A stretch of DNA of 64,000 nucleotides from Bradyrhizobium liaoningense (GTDB taxonomy: Bacteria > Pseudomonadota > Alphaproteobacteria > Rhizobiales > Xanthobacteraceae). Position numbers and translations under genes: made by a program. Below the pieces are notes generated by a model. The model had not been told where the DNA came from. It did no database searches and saw nothing but the letters and a program-made list of their open reading frames with translations. Location: contig NZ_JAFCJS010000009.1 of the NCBI RefSeq assembly GCF_018130825.1, forward strand, positions 186,001-250,000, given 5' to 3'. Of this stretch, positions 8,253-16,514 are shown in pieces; position 1 is the stretch's first letter; every line of letters begins with the position of its first letter.

Positions 8253-8324
8253 CGTAGCCCGCATGAGCGGCAGCGACATGCGGGAACGCTTGTCCCGGAT
8301 ATCGCTGCGCTCATCCGGGCTACG
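8253..8324. repeat. Palindromic repeat, GTAGCCCGCATGAGCG family
   Basis: CGTAGCCCGCATGAGCGGCA at one end is mirrored by TGCGCTCATCCGGGCTACG at the other, about 72 bp. A second copy of the same family is at 14762-14837. Non-coding, between the minus-strand genes 7865-8146 and 8337-8651. Confidence 0.75.
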
Positions 8325-8336
8325 GGGCCGCTTCAG

Positions 8337-8651
8337 CTATTTCGCAAACTCCTGCGCCAGCACCAGCGTCTCGCGCGAACGCTTCACGTCGGGCCAGTCG
8401 CGGTTGAAATCGGCGACGAGCCTTTTCAGCGCATCGCCCTTCAGCATGGCAGCGAGCTCGGCCTCGTCATCGAACTGATACATCGCCTGGTGCAGCGAGG
8501 GATCGTCGAGGCTCCAGAACCGCCAGGCTTTGCTCACGCCGAACGCCTTCACCGCATCGGGCACGTGCTCGGTCTCGTACCATCTGTCGAAGGCGGCGCG
8601 CTTGTCGGCATCGGTGACGGTGGCACGGACGACGAAGAAGGCTGCTGGCAT
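8337..8651 (-). CDS. Small dimeric alpha/beta-barrel-like protein, unknown function
   Basis: A 104-residue protein. The ATG at 8651 (MPAAFFVVRATVTDADKRAAF) has CAGGAGGAAA upstream, so the longer frame to 8891 is rejected. The sequence pattern (beta strand, FDRWYETEHVPDA helix, WRFWSL, then MYQFDDEAELAAML) fits a ferredoxin-like dimeric barrel of the EthD/DUF4286 type. The WYxxEHvPD motif is typical of that group, which has no single known activity. It is divergent from the large secreted hydrolase at 8758. Confidence 0.75.
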   Translation of the reverse strand: MPAAFFVVRATVTDADKRAAFDRWYETEHVPDAVKAFGVSKAWRFWSLDDPSLHQAMYQFDDEAELAAMLKGDALKRLVADFNRDWPDVKRSRETLVLAQEFAK

Positions 8652-8757
8652 CGGATTTCCTCCTGCTGTTTGGCGCCAGAATAGCTGGTTATAGTCGCCG
8701 CAACAAAAAGCCCGCGGGACGGAACTTGCCGTCACGCCAATCAAGGGAAGGACAGCC

Positions 8758-10716
8758 ATGCGCAGGATCATCTCGGCTCTCATCGCGATCACCTGCCTGT
8801 GGCCCGCGGCCTCGCCGGCCGAAATCATCCGCTTCGACATCCTGGAACGCGTGCCCGCCTTCGCCGGACGCAGTTTTGGCACTGTCGGCACCTATGAGCG
8901 CATCACCGCGCGCGCGACCTTCGCGCTCAACCCGTCCGACGACCGCAACGCTGTCATCACCGACCTCGTGCTCGCTCCGCGTGGCGCCGACGGCAAGGTC
9001 GAGGCCACCGCCGACGTCGTGATCCTCAGGCCCAGCGATGCCAGCCACGGCAACGGCACGCTGCTGCTGGAAGTCCCCAATCGCGGCCGCAAGCTGGCGC
9101 CGCAACTGTTCGACGATTCCGCCCAGCCCGGCGCCAACATTGCAGACAAGGCCGAGGACGCCGGCATCGGCTTCCTGCACCGCCAAGGTTTTACGATGGT
9201 CTGGGTCGGCTGGCAGGGCGACATCCCCTCCAAACCGGGACAGCTCGCGATGACCGCGCCGGTGATCAAAGCCGTCACCGGCCCCGCACGCGAAGAGGTG
9301 ATCTTCGACAACACGACCAATCCCGCGCGCGCGACACTGACCTGGCCCGCAGCCGACGCTGGCAACCTCAACGTCACCGTGCGCACGGCCTGGGCCGACG
9401 CGCGGCAAACGCCGTCAGGCCTTGCGGCAAAGCTCGTCGATCCCTCGACGGTGGAGATCACCAGACCTGACGGTTTCGACGCCGGTGCGCTTTACGAGAT
9501 CACCTACACCGCGCGCGATCCGGTGCCGCTCGGCATGGGCTTCGCCGCCGTGCGCGATGTCGTCAGCTTCCTTCGCCACGACGAGACGCAAACGAACCCG
9601 CTGCTCAATGGCCTACACCCATCGGTCAGCCGCGCCATCGGCTTCGGCGTCTCGCAATCCGGCCGTTTCCTGCGCGACTTCCTCTATCTCGGCTTCAACG
9701 AGGATCTCCAGGGCCGCACCGTGTTCGACGGCTTGATGCCGCATGTCGCGGGCACGCGGCGGATGGCGACCAATGTCCGCTTCGGCCAGCCCGGCCGCAA
9801 TCCGCGCCATCCGCAGGATCCGGCGTGGCAGGCCGATCTGTTCCCGTTCACCTACGCGACCTTGAGTGATCCCTATTCCGGCAAGACCGACGGCCTGCTC
9901 CGCCGCTGCTCGCTCTCGGCCACCTGCCCCAAGGTCATGCAGACCGACAGCGAGCACGAATGGTGGGCCTCGCACGCCTCGCTGCTGGTCACCGATCTCG
10001 CCGGCAATCATCTCGATCTGCCCGACAACGTCCGCGCCTATATGATCACGGGCACGCCGCATTTCGCCGAAGCTGCGGAGGTCATGAAGAAGGGCTTGCC
10101 GGCGATGTCGCTGCCGCAGAACCCGATGCATGCGGGCATGCCGATGCGCGCACTCCTCACCGATCTCAACGCCTGGATCAGCGACGGCATCAAGCCGCCC
10201 GCAAGCCGCGTCCCCATGCGCGCCCACGGCACGCTGGTGCCGGCGCAGGGCGCGGTGCCGACCGACATCCCCGGCCTGCCCTATGCCGGCATCCACACCC
10301 TCGCCGCCTTCTCCGACCAGAGCGTGCTGCCGCCCAAGGAGATCGGCCGCTATCCCGTGTTCGTGCCGAAGGCGGACACTGACGGCATGGCGATTGCCGG
10401 CATCCGTCAGCTCGCATTGGCGGTGCCCCGCGCGACCCACACCGCCTGGAATCCGCGCGCGCAAGGCTTTGGGCCGACCGCGCTCTATCCGCTGCAGGGC
10501 GCCGTGGTGCCGTTCGCACCGACCGAGGCCGCACGCAAGGAGGTGCACGATCCCAGGCTGTCGATCGCGGAGCGTTATGCGGATGACGGAGCGTATGTCG
10601 CTGCGGTGAGGCGTGAGGCGGCACGGCAGGTGGCGGAGCGGACCCTGCTGCCGGAGGATGCGGAGCGCGCGGTCGAGGCCGCGAAGCAAGGGAAGCTGGC
10701 GAAGCTTGGGCAGTAA
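8758..10716 (+). CDS. Secreted alpha/beta hydrolase domain-containing protein (large, about 650 aa)
   Basis: A 652-residue exported protein with a signal peptide ending at about residue 21 (ASPA). The N-terminal region EIIRFDILERVPAFAGRSFG is typical of the large alpha/beta-hydrolase-domain family of proteobacteria and actinobacteria. The presumed nucleophile elbow is GFGVSQSGRFLRDFL, with Ser in SQSGR. The last codons (AKLGQ and stop) and the following 100 bp are nearly identical to non-coding DNA at 12750-12863, so the C-terminus touches a repeat. Substrate unknown; members are often annotated only by domain. AAGGAC precedes the ATG. Confidence 0.85.
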   Translation: MRRIISALIAITCLWPAASPAEIIRFDILERVPAFAGRSFGTVGTYERITARATFALNPSDDRNAVITDLVLAPRGADGKVEATADVVILRPSDASHGNGTLLLEVPNRGRKLAPQLFDDSAQPGANIADKAEDAGIGFLHRQGFTMVWVGWQGDIPSKPGQLAMTAPVIKAVTGPAREEVIFDNTTNPARATLTWPAADAGNLNVTVRTAWADARQTPSGLAAKLVDPSTVEITRPDGFDAGALYEITYTARDPVPLGMGFAAVRDVVSFLRHDETQTNPLLNGLHPSVSRAIGFGVSQSGRFLRDFLYLGFNEDLQGRTVFDGLMPHVAGTRRMATNVRFGQPGRNPRHPQDPAWQADLFPFTYATLSDPYSGKTDGLLRRCSLSATCPKVMQTDSEHEWWASHASLLVTDLAGNHLDLPDNVRAYMITGTPHFAEAAEVMKKGLPAMSLPQNPMHAGMPMRALLTDLNAWISDGIKPPASRVPMRAHGTLVPAQGAVPTDIPGLPYAGIHTLAAFSDQSVLPPKEIGRYPVFVPKADTDGMAIAGIRQLALAVPRATHTAWNPRAQGFGPTALYPLQGAVVPFAPTEAARKEVHDPRLSIAERYADDGAYVAAVRREAARQVAERTLLPEDAERAVEAAKQGKLAKLGQ

Positions 10717-10730
10717 GGGAGCCACGCTGC

Positions 10731-10819
10731 CGTAGGGTGGGCAAAGCGGAGCGTGCCCACCACCTCTGTCCCTAGCAAAAGGCCGTGGGCACGGCGCAAA
10801 CGCGCCTTTGCCCACCCTA
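10731..10819. repeat. CGTAGGGTGGGC palindromic repeat, copy 1
   Basis: The left arm CGTAGGGTGGGCAAAGCG and right arm CGCCTTTGCCCACCCTACG surround an inner GTGCCCACCAC/GTGGGCAC pair, 89 bp in all. Nearly identical copies are at 12773-12863 and 18754-18832, with a variant at 31541-31654. Confidence 0.9.
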
Positions 10820-10830
10820 CGGACTAGCTT

Positions 10831-11595
10831 CTAATTTTGTGAGCGCGTGAACGGGACAAAGCGCACGAGGGCAACGGTGCGAGTCGTCGTCTTGCCGGGG
10901 GCGACTTTTTCGACGACCGTGAGCTGCTGGGTCGTATAAGCTGGTCCCACCGGCATGACGAGCCGGCCCCCCACCTTCAGCTGCTCGATCAGCGGCGGCG
11001 GTGGTTGCCCGAGCGCCGCAGTCACGACGATGGCATCAAAAGGACCGCATTCGGGCCAGCCATCGTAGCCGTCGCCGAGCCTGACGCTCACGTTGTCATA
11101 TGCGAGGTCTCTTAGTGTTTTCGCGGCGGTCTCGGCCAGTTGCGGGATGATCTCGATGGTACAGACCTTTTGCGCCAGGCGCGCAAGAATGGCGGCCTGG
11201 TAGCCCGAACCTGTACCGACTTCGAGCACAACATGATCGGGCGCGACCTCGGCCAACTGGGTCATCAAGGCGACGACATAGGGCTGCGATATGGTCTGGC
11301 CGAGGCCGATCGGTATCGGTCGATCCGCGTACGCGACAGAGCAGGATCGCTCGGGGATGAACAGATGGCGCAGCGTTTGCGCCATGGCCCCAAGGACCCT
11401 CTCCGACAGGCCTTGCTGTCCCAGAACACCGGAGGCGGACCGGGCGTAGGTCCGGATAGTTTCGACCATGGCGGCGCGCTCGCGGACGCATTGTGTGTCC
11501 TGTGGTGCGTCCTGTGCGGTCGCTTCCCGCGCGACGACAGCCATGGCAAGCACGAGCAGGACAACCGTGGCAAACACGAGCAGCAAGGCCTTCAT
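10831..11595 (-). CDS. Exported protein-L-isoaspartate O-methyltransferase family protein
   Basis: A 254-residue protein. The start at 11595 gives a hydrophobic leader (MKALLLVFATVVLLVLAMAV) and likely cleavage near ATAQD, so it is probably periplasmic, unlike the usual cytoplasmic Pcm. The SAM-binding motif VLEVGTGSGYQAA is at 123-135, preceded by the family signature GLGQTISQP at 98-106. Classical members methylate isoaspartyl residues to start protein repair; an exported version needs SAM outside the cytoplasm, which is a puzzle. It may be cotranscribed with the adenosine-specific kinase 85 bp upstream. Confidence 0.85.
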   Translation of the reverse strand: MKALLLVFATVVLLVLAMAVVAREATAQDAPQDTQCVRERAAMVETIRTYARSASGVLGQQGLSERVLGAMAQTLRHLFIPERSCSVAYADRPIPIGLGQTISQPYVVALMTQLAEVAPDHVVLEVGTGSGYQAAILARLAQKVCTIEIIPQLAETAAKTLRDLAYDNVSVRLGDGYDGWPECGPFDAIVVTAALGQPPPPLIEQLKVGGRLVMPVGPAYTTQQLTVVEKVAPGKTTTRTVALVRFVPFTRSQN

Positions 11596-11680
11596 GATCG
11601 TGCGCTCTCCAAGAGGTACACAATTCACGTCGACCGCTGAGCACAACGAATGGATTCGGCCGATCACCGGTATCCAGTCG

Positions 11681-12166
11681 CTACAGCTTGTAGCCGATCT
11701 TTCGCAGCAGGTCTTTCCGCCACGCAATGTCCTCGTCGGTTTCGACACCCACCGGGGAGGAGCCATCCACCACCCCGAGCACGCCGCGGCCCTGCTCCGT
11801 TTGCGCAACGATCACTTGTGTGGGGTTGGCCGTCGCACAGTAGATGCGGCAGACCTCCGGCGCCGCGCACACCGCAGCCAGCACGTTGACTGGAAAGAAT
11901 CCGTCGCCCAGGAAGATCAGGAATGTATGGCCGGCGCCGATGGCCGTTGCGTTGTCGCGTGCAAGCGCGATCGCGGCTTCGTCGTTCCCCGACCAGCGCA
12001 CCAGCCGCTTGCCGGAGGCCTCACAAAAGGCCAGCCCGAAGCGGATGCCGGGGACAGCCCCCACCAGCGCCTCGTGGAGGTCCTCCACGGTCTTGATGAA
12101 ATGCGACTGGCCGAAGATGAAGTTGGCGGCGTCAGGCTTGACGATGGGCACCACGGTGAGTTCCAT
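11681..12166 (-). CDS. Adenosine-specific kinase family protein
   Basis: A 161-residue protein starting MELTVVPIVKPDAANFIFGQ. The stretch GQSHFIKTVEDLHEALV, then FGLAFCEASGKRLVRWSGND, is the hallmark of the small adenosine-binding/adenosine-specific kinase family known mainly from archaea and some bacteria. The ATG is preceded by AAGGAGCG. The family is small, soluble and cytoplasmic; its physiological reaction is poorly established. A close downstream isoaspartyl methyltransferase gene, whose product could generate adenosine through S-adenosylhomocysteine, gives a possible but unproven link. Confidence 0.88.
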   Translation of the reverse strand: MELTVVPIVKPDAANFIFGQSHFIKTVEDLHEALVGAVPGIRFGLAFCEASGKRLVRWSGNDEAAIALARDNATAIGAGHTFLIFLGDGFFPVNVLAAVCAAPEVCRIYCATANPTQVIVAQTEQGRGVLGVVDGSSPVGVETDEDIAWRKDLLRKIGYKL

Positions 12167-12332
12167 GGCTGCGCTCCTTCAAGGTAGACACGCAACACAT
12201 CGTAGGCCACCGGGAGGCGATTGCAAGCGACTGGTGCGGCTGATTTCGCGCCGCGGCGCTTCGACCTTTGCCCGTCGAGCTACGGCAGCCAAGTCCCCTC
12301 GCAGAGCGGTCGTCCTTACGCGTGCGCCCGCG

Positions 12333-12675
12333 TCACATCAGTTTCATGGGCGCATCGCTGACCATCCGAAGGTCGATGCTGCCGATCAGTTGAGACCGAA
12401 GCGCTTCCGCAGCACCGATGGCGCTCTCGGTCTGCCGCAATGTGCTGACATTCGATCCGAGCGAGACGATTCCGCCCAGCACCAGAGCAATCGATCCGAG
12501 CGCAGCGATCTGATCCGAACAGACCGAGGATCGTAACCAACAGCAGCGCCGCCCCACCGCCGATGGCGATCTTGGACGCCAGAATGTACTTGCGGCAGCG
12601 CTCGGCGATCTCGGCAAGCCGCTCGATCCGATCTTCGATGTCAGAGATTTCGTCGGTCGGGTCGTCTTCGGTCAT
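12333..12675 (-). pseudogene. Frameshifted copy of the small two-helix membrane protein at 13854-14201
   Basis: The first 52 codons from the ATG at 12675 encode MTEDDPTDEISDIEDRIERL and continue nearly identically to the intact paralog at 13854-14201. The similarity then jumps to another frame (ALGSIALVLGGIVSLGSNVS to MKLM and TGA at 12333). Aligning the two copies shows about five bases missing near 12511-12517 (TTTGACCTGTTCCGAGC in the intact copy against TCTGATCCGAAC here). The result is a disrupted gene, or an out-of-frame protein of about 120 residues ending at 12316. Confidence 0.85.
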
Positions 12676-12696
12676 CTTTGAGCAAGCTCGAGGTCC

Positions 12697-12733
12697 CGTA
12701 GGATGGGCAGAGCGAAGCGAAACCCATCCTACG
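12697..12733. repeat. Short CGTAGGATGGGC palindrome
   Basis: CGTAGGATGGGCAGAGCGAA pairs with AAACCCATCCTACG, 37 bp. It is a shortened relative of the CGTAGGGTGGGC family and lies 40 bp from copy 2, making a composite repeat block. Confidence 0.75.
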
Positions 12734-12772
12734 AGGTCTGACGAAGCTCGGGCAGTAAGGGAGCCACGCTGC

Positions 12773-12863
12773 CGTAGGGTGGGCAAAGCGGAGCGTGCCC
12801 ACCACCTCGGTACCTAGCGAAAGATCGTGGGCACGGCGCAAGCGCGCCTTTGCCCACCCTACG
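12773..12863. repeat. CGTAGGGTGGGC palindromic repeat, copy 2
   Basis: The 91-bp element is almost identical to copy 1 at 10731. The similarity extends about 30 bp further left (GAAGCTCGGGCAGTAAGGGA against GAAGCTTGGGCAGTAAGGGA), into what is the end of the hydrolase coding region in copy 1. Confidence 0.9.
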
Positions 12864-12951
12864 AACGCCGCCCGTGGAGAAAAAACGTCGCTCACTGTCG
12901 GAACGCGCGGCCCTCATCCGTCCTATGCGTAAGACAGCACGGAGACTCCAC

Positions 12952-13683
12952 ATGGCCGACCTCACCCTCACCACCTTCGACTGGGTTCCCGAAAAGCCGC
13001 GCGGTTTCGTGCGTGACCTCCGGGTGCGCTGGGCGCTTGAAGAGGCGTCCCTGCCCTATCGCGTCGCCAGCACGCCGTTCGGCGACCGCGGGCCTGAGCA
13101 CCTCGCGCACCAGCCGTTCGGCCAGGTGCCGTGGCTGACCGACGGCGACCTCTCCATCTTCGAGAGCGGCGCGATCCTGCTGCATCTGGGCGAACTCAGC
13201 GCGAAGCTGATGCCATCAGATCCGCGCGGCCGCAGCGAAGCGACGAAATGGGTGTTCGCGGCGCTCAATTCGGTAGAGATGGCAAGCCTGCCGTGGTCCA
13301 TGTTCAAATTCACCGGCAGCGACGACGGCTCACCGGCCGCAAAATTCGTCGACGGTTTCCTGAAGATCCGCCTCAAGCATCTCGAGCCGGTGTTGGCCGG
13401 CCGTGAATGGCTGGCAGGCTCCTTCTCCGTCGCCGATATCCTGATGGCGGACGTGCTGCGCCCCGTCGATCGTTTCGACGGCTCGCGGATCATCCGGCCT
13501 GCCGCGCCTATCTCGCGCGCGCCACCGCCCGCCCCGCTTTCATCAAGGCCCGCGCGGATCAGATGGCGCATTTCGCCGCGGCGGATAAGCGCGCGGGACG
13601 TGACGCGCCTCACACAATCAATCCAGTGCGCTGGCATACAGTCGCCACCGCCGGAACCAAGCAATTCGAAAGTCGACACATGA
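12952..13683 (+). pseudogene. Glutathione S-transferase family gene with a frameshift
   Basis: From the ATG at 12952 the frame encodes a GST N-terminal thioredoxin fold (MADLTLTTFDWVPEKPRG, then FGQVPWLTDGDLSIFESGAI, with the Pro and ES pair of the glutathione site). It continues with a helical C-terminal domain to RPVDRFDG at codon 177. There the expected continuation LADHPACRAYLARATARPAF is found only in another frame: GACGGCTCGCG lacks one C relative to GACGGCCTCGCG near 13482. In the present frame an unrelated 67-residue tail follows to TGA at 13681-13683, which overlaps the ATG of the next small gene. Either a true mutation or an assembly/sequencing error. Confidence 0.8.
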
Positions 13684-13832
13684 CCCGCATCGAATATCTC
13701 AAGCAACAGATCGCCCGCGCCGAGCGGCTGGCCAAAGCCATCCTCGACCGGCAGGCCGCCGAGCGGCTTCAAGCCTTCGCCGCCGAATGCCGCACGGAAT
13801 TGTCGGAGCTGACGCTCAAGACCGCCGCGTGA
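13680..13832 (+). CDS. Small conserved-looking 50-aa protein
   Basis: A 50-residue, probably cytoplasmic helical peptide beginning MTRIEYLKQQIARAERLAKA and ending SELTLKTAA. Proteins of this size with IEYLK..ARAERLA and LQAFAAECR are common and unnamed in Bradyrhizobium. The ATG overlaps the TGA that ends the frameshifted GST frame (ATGA), and the codons are also in frame with the lost GST C-terminal reading frame. Function unknown. Confidence 0.6.
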   Translation: MTRIEYLKQQIARAERLAKAILDRQAAERLQAFAAECRTELSELTLKTAA

Positions 13833-13853
13833 GGCCTGGTGGCGCTGGATGCG

Positions 13854-14201
13854 TCACACCAGCTTCAAGGGCGCATCAGCGACGACCCTGAGGTCGATGC
13901 TGCCGATCAACGCCGAACGCCGCGCCTCCGCAGCAGTGATGGCGTCGTCCGTCTGCCGCAACGTGCTGACGTTCGAACCGAGCGAGACAATCCCGCCGAG
14001 CACGAGTGCTATCGATCCGAGCGCTGCGGTTTGACCTGTTCCGAGCAGGCCGAGGATCGTCACCAACAGCAGCGCCGCCCCACCACCGATGGCGATCTTG
14101 GACGCCAGAATGAACTTGCGGCAGCGCTCGGCGATCTCGGCGAGCCGCTCGATCCGATCTTCGATGTCGGAGATTTCGTCGGTTGGATCGTCTTCGGTCA
14201 T
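13854..14201 (-). CDS. Small two-helix membrane protein, unknown function (intact paralog)
   Basis: A 115-residue protein. The N-terminus is strongly acidic and coiled-coil-like (MTEDDPTDEISDIEDRIERL to about residue 28). Two membrane segments follow (about 32-53 and 59-77), then a polar region with STLRQTDDAITAAEARR. No known domain is recognised. A second, frameshifted copy lies 1.2 kb away at 12333-12675 on the same strand, so the gene was duplicated around the GST/small-ORF block. The first ~52 residues of the copies differ by only about one residue. Confidence 0.75.
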   Translation of the reverse strand: MTEDDPTDEISDIEDRIERLAEIAERCRKFILASKIAIGGGAALLLVTILGLLGTGQTAALGSIALVLGGIVSLGSNVSTLRQTDDAITAAEARRSALIGSIDLRVVADAPLKLV

Positions 14202-14290
14202 TGGCTACGAAATTGAGGCTGTCGCGGAATGAACTGAACCTACATATAGGGCGGGTCAGGCGAAGCCGTAACCCGCCGGTCGCAACGTCG

Positions 14291-14716
14291 CTAGACGGCT
14301 GATTGAGGTCCGCCCCTTACCTCCAACTGCTTCGCGAGAAGCCAGCCGGACAACCCGTACGAAGAGTAGAGTTCGAATCCCCGGATGCCCTTGGCGCTTA
14401 GCACTGCGTCAGCCGAAGCGAGGTCCGCGGCCCATGGCCCCGGCGCCCCGGACATCCGATAAGACTCTTTGATCTCAGTTTGACGATCGAGAAGAAGCTT
14501 CTCGACCGGAACTTCCGTCAACGAAAAGATGATGTTGCCAAACGCGTCGTCCCAAAAGTGGTAGCCTTCCACACCATCAAACACGACGATGCGGTCCAAC
14601 GACGGGTCTGATGCCGGATGCGGCCTGGTATCAGGCCGTGCACGCAACGTGATGCGGCGTGCCTCGCAGTGGACCTCATAAGAAATCAGAAAATAGTCAT
14701 GGAGCGACGGCAACAC
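14291..14716 (-). CDS. Hypothetical protein, 141 aa
   Basis: An open frame from a GTG at 14716 (read MLPSLHDYFLISYEVHCEAR) to 14291. The protein is soluble-looking, with VVFDGVEGYHFWDDAFGNIIF in the middle and GFELYSSYGLSGWLLAKQLE near the end. The alternation of aromatic strands (DGVEGYHFWDDAFGN) resembles small immunity or SMI1-like proteins, but I cannot match a family. No ATG lies in the first half, and AGGTG is the only nearby ribosome-binding candidate, so the start is uncertain. Confidence 0.6.
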   Translation of the reverse strand: MLPSLHDYFLISYEVHCEARRITLRARPDTRPHPASDPSLDRIVVFDGVEGYHFWDDAFGNIIFSLTEVPVEKLLLDRQTEIKESYRMSGAPGPWAADLASADAVLSAKGIRGFELYSSYGLSGWLLAKQLEVRGGPQSAV

Positions 14717-14761
14717 GACTTACACCTGATCTTTGGTTCGCACGCACGTTCCTCTCAACCG

Positions 14762-14837
14762 GTAGCCCGCATGAGCGAAGCGACACGTGGGACCCCTGGG
14801 CAAGAACCCGGATGTCGCTGCGCTCATCCGGGCTACG
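14762..14837. repeat. Palindromic repeat, GTAGCCCGCATGAGCG family, copy 2
   Basis: GTAGCCCGCATGAGCGAAGC is mirrored by CGCTGCGCTCATCCGGGCTA. It shares both arms with the element at 8253-8324. It lies directly downstream of pccB (stop at 14843), so it may form the 3' structure of that mRNA. Confidence 0.8.
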
Positions 14838-14842
14838 TTTCC

Positions 14843-16375
14843 TCACAACGGCAAATTGTCGTGCTTCTTCGCCGGCATTTCCGTCTTCTTGTCCTTCAGC
14901 ATCGCCAGCGCACGGGCGATGCGCTTGCGGGTGGAGTGCGGCATGATGACGTCGTCGATGTAGCCACGCTCGGCCGCGATGAACGGCGACAGGAAGCGGT
15001 CTTCGTATTCCTTGGTGCGGGCGGCGATCTTGTCGGGGTCGCCGATGTCGGAGCGGAAGATGATCTCGACCGCGCCCTTGGCGCCCATCACCGCGATCTG
15101 GGCGGTCGGCCAGGCATAGTTCATGTCGGCGCCGATTTCCTTCGAGGCCATGACGTCGAAGGCGCCGCCATAGGCCTTGCGGGTGATGACGGTGACGAGC
15201 GGCACGGTGCACTGCGAATAGGCGAACAGCAGCTTTGCGCCGTGCTTGATCAGGCCGCCATATTCCTGCGCGGTGCCCGGCAGGAAGCCCGGCACGTCGA
15301 CGAAGGTGACGATCGGGATGTTGAAGGCGTCGCAGAAGCGAACGAAGCGCGCGGCTTTCCGCGAGGCATCGCTGTCGAGCACGCCGGCCAGCACCATGGG
15401 CTGGTTGGCGACGAAGCCGACGGTGCGGCCGGCGATGCGGCCGAAGCCGGTGACGATGTTCTTGGCAAAACTCTCCGCGATCTCGAAGAAGTCGCCCTCG
15501 TCCACGACCTTCAGGATCAGCTCCTTCATGTCGTAGGGCTTGTTCGGATTGTCGGGGATCAGCGTGTCGAGGGAATCGTCGAGGCGCTCGATCGAATCGA
15601 AGCTCGGCCATTCCGGCACGCCGTCGGTGTTGTTGGACGGCAGGAAGTCGATCAGGCGCCGCATCTGCAAGAGCGTCTCGACGTCGTTCTCGAAGGCGCC
15701 GTCCGCGATCGAGGACCGCGTGGCGTGCACCGAGGCGCCGCCGAGCTCTTCCGCCGTGACGACCTCGTTGGTGACGGTCTTCACCACATCGGGGCCGGTG
15801 ACGAACATGTAGCTGGTGTTCTTCACCATGAAGATGAAGTCGGTCATGGCCGGCGAATAGACGTCGCCGCCGGCGCAGGGGCCCATGATGACGGAGATCT
15901 GCGGGATCACGCCCGAGGCCAGCACGTTGCGGCGGAACACGTAGGAATAGCCGGCGAGCGCCGCGACGCCTTCCTGGATGCGGGCACCGCCGGCGTCATA
16001 GAGGCCGATGATGGGCGCCCGCGCCTTCATCGCCATGTCCTGGAGTTTTGTGATCTTCAGCGCGTGCGTTTCCGACAGCGAGCCGCCGAACACCGTGAAG
16101 TCTTTGGCAAAGACAAACGTCTTGCGGCCGTTGACGGTGCCCCAGCCGGTAACGACGCCGTCGCCCGGCACCTTGCTCTTCTCCATGCCGAACTCGGTGG
16201 AGCGGTGCTCGACGAACATGTCGAACTCCTCGAACGATCCCTTGTCGAGCAGGAGCTCGATGCGCTCGCGGGCGGTCAGCTTGCCGCGGGCGTGCTGCGC
16301 CTCGATGCGCTTCTCCCCGCCGCCGAGCTTTGCGCCGGCACGACGATCTTCAAGGGCGTCCAGGATATGTTTCAT
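14843..16375 (-). CDS. pccB: Propionyl-CoA carboxylase beta (carboxyltransferase) subunit
   Basis: A 510-residue biotin-dependent carboxyltransferase. It transfers the carboxyl group from carboxybiotin on the alpha subunit to propionyl-CoA (possibly also acetyl-CoA), feeding methylmalonyl-CoA to succinyl-CoA. Both crotonase-like halves are present: the N-terminal half with YDAGGARIQEGVAALAGY and GPCAGGDVYSPAMTDF, the C-terminal half with VDVPGFLPGTAQEYGG and ITRKAYGGAFDVM. The length and order match PccB. GGGAG precedes the ATG. The alpha subunit gene is not adjacent in this window. Substrate choice between propionyl- and other acyl-CoAs cannot be fixed from sequence alone. Confidence 0.93.
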   Translation of the reverse strand: MKHILDALEDRRAGAKLGGGEKRIEAQHARGKLTARERIELLLDKGSFEEFDMFVEHRSTEFGMEKSKVPGDGVVTGWGTVNGRKTFVFAKDFTVFGGSLSETHALKITKLQDMAMKARAPIIGLYDAGGARIQEGVAALAGYSYVFRRNVLASGVIPQISVIMGPCAGGDVYSPAMTDFIFMVKNTSYMFVTGPDVVKTVTNEVVTAEELGGASVHATRSSIADGAFENDVETLLQMRRLIDFLPSNNTDGVPEWPSFDSIERLDDSLDTLIPDNPNKPYDMKELILKVVDEGDFFEIAESFAKNIVTGFGRIAGRTVGFVANQPMVLAGVLDSDASRKAARFVRFCDAFNIPIVTFVDVPGFLPGTAQEYGGLIKHGAKLLFAYSQCTVPLVTVITRKAYGGAFDVMASKEIGADMNYAWPTAQIAVMGAKGAVEIIFRSDIGDPDKIAARTKEYEDRFLSPFIAAERGYIDDVIMPHSTRKRIARALAMLKDKKTEMPAKKHDNLPL

Positions 16376-16514
16376 TTGCTCCCGCCAGGTCTTAAGTGAT
16401 GCGGGGTTCTAACACGGCATTTTGCGGGCCGGAAAGCCGCTTTCGCCGTCGCAGGGCTGCCTTGCCGTAGCGGGAAAGCGCAAGGAATTACAAAGTTTTG
16501 TCCGGGAGGCGAGC

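Noticed and set aside
14618..16399. 593-codon plus-strand open frame opposite pccB
   Set aside because: Antisense of a well-supported carboxyltransferase gene; no family features.
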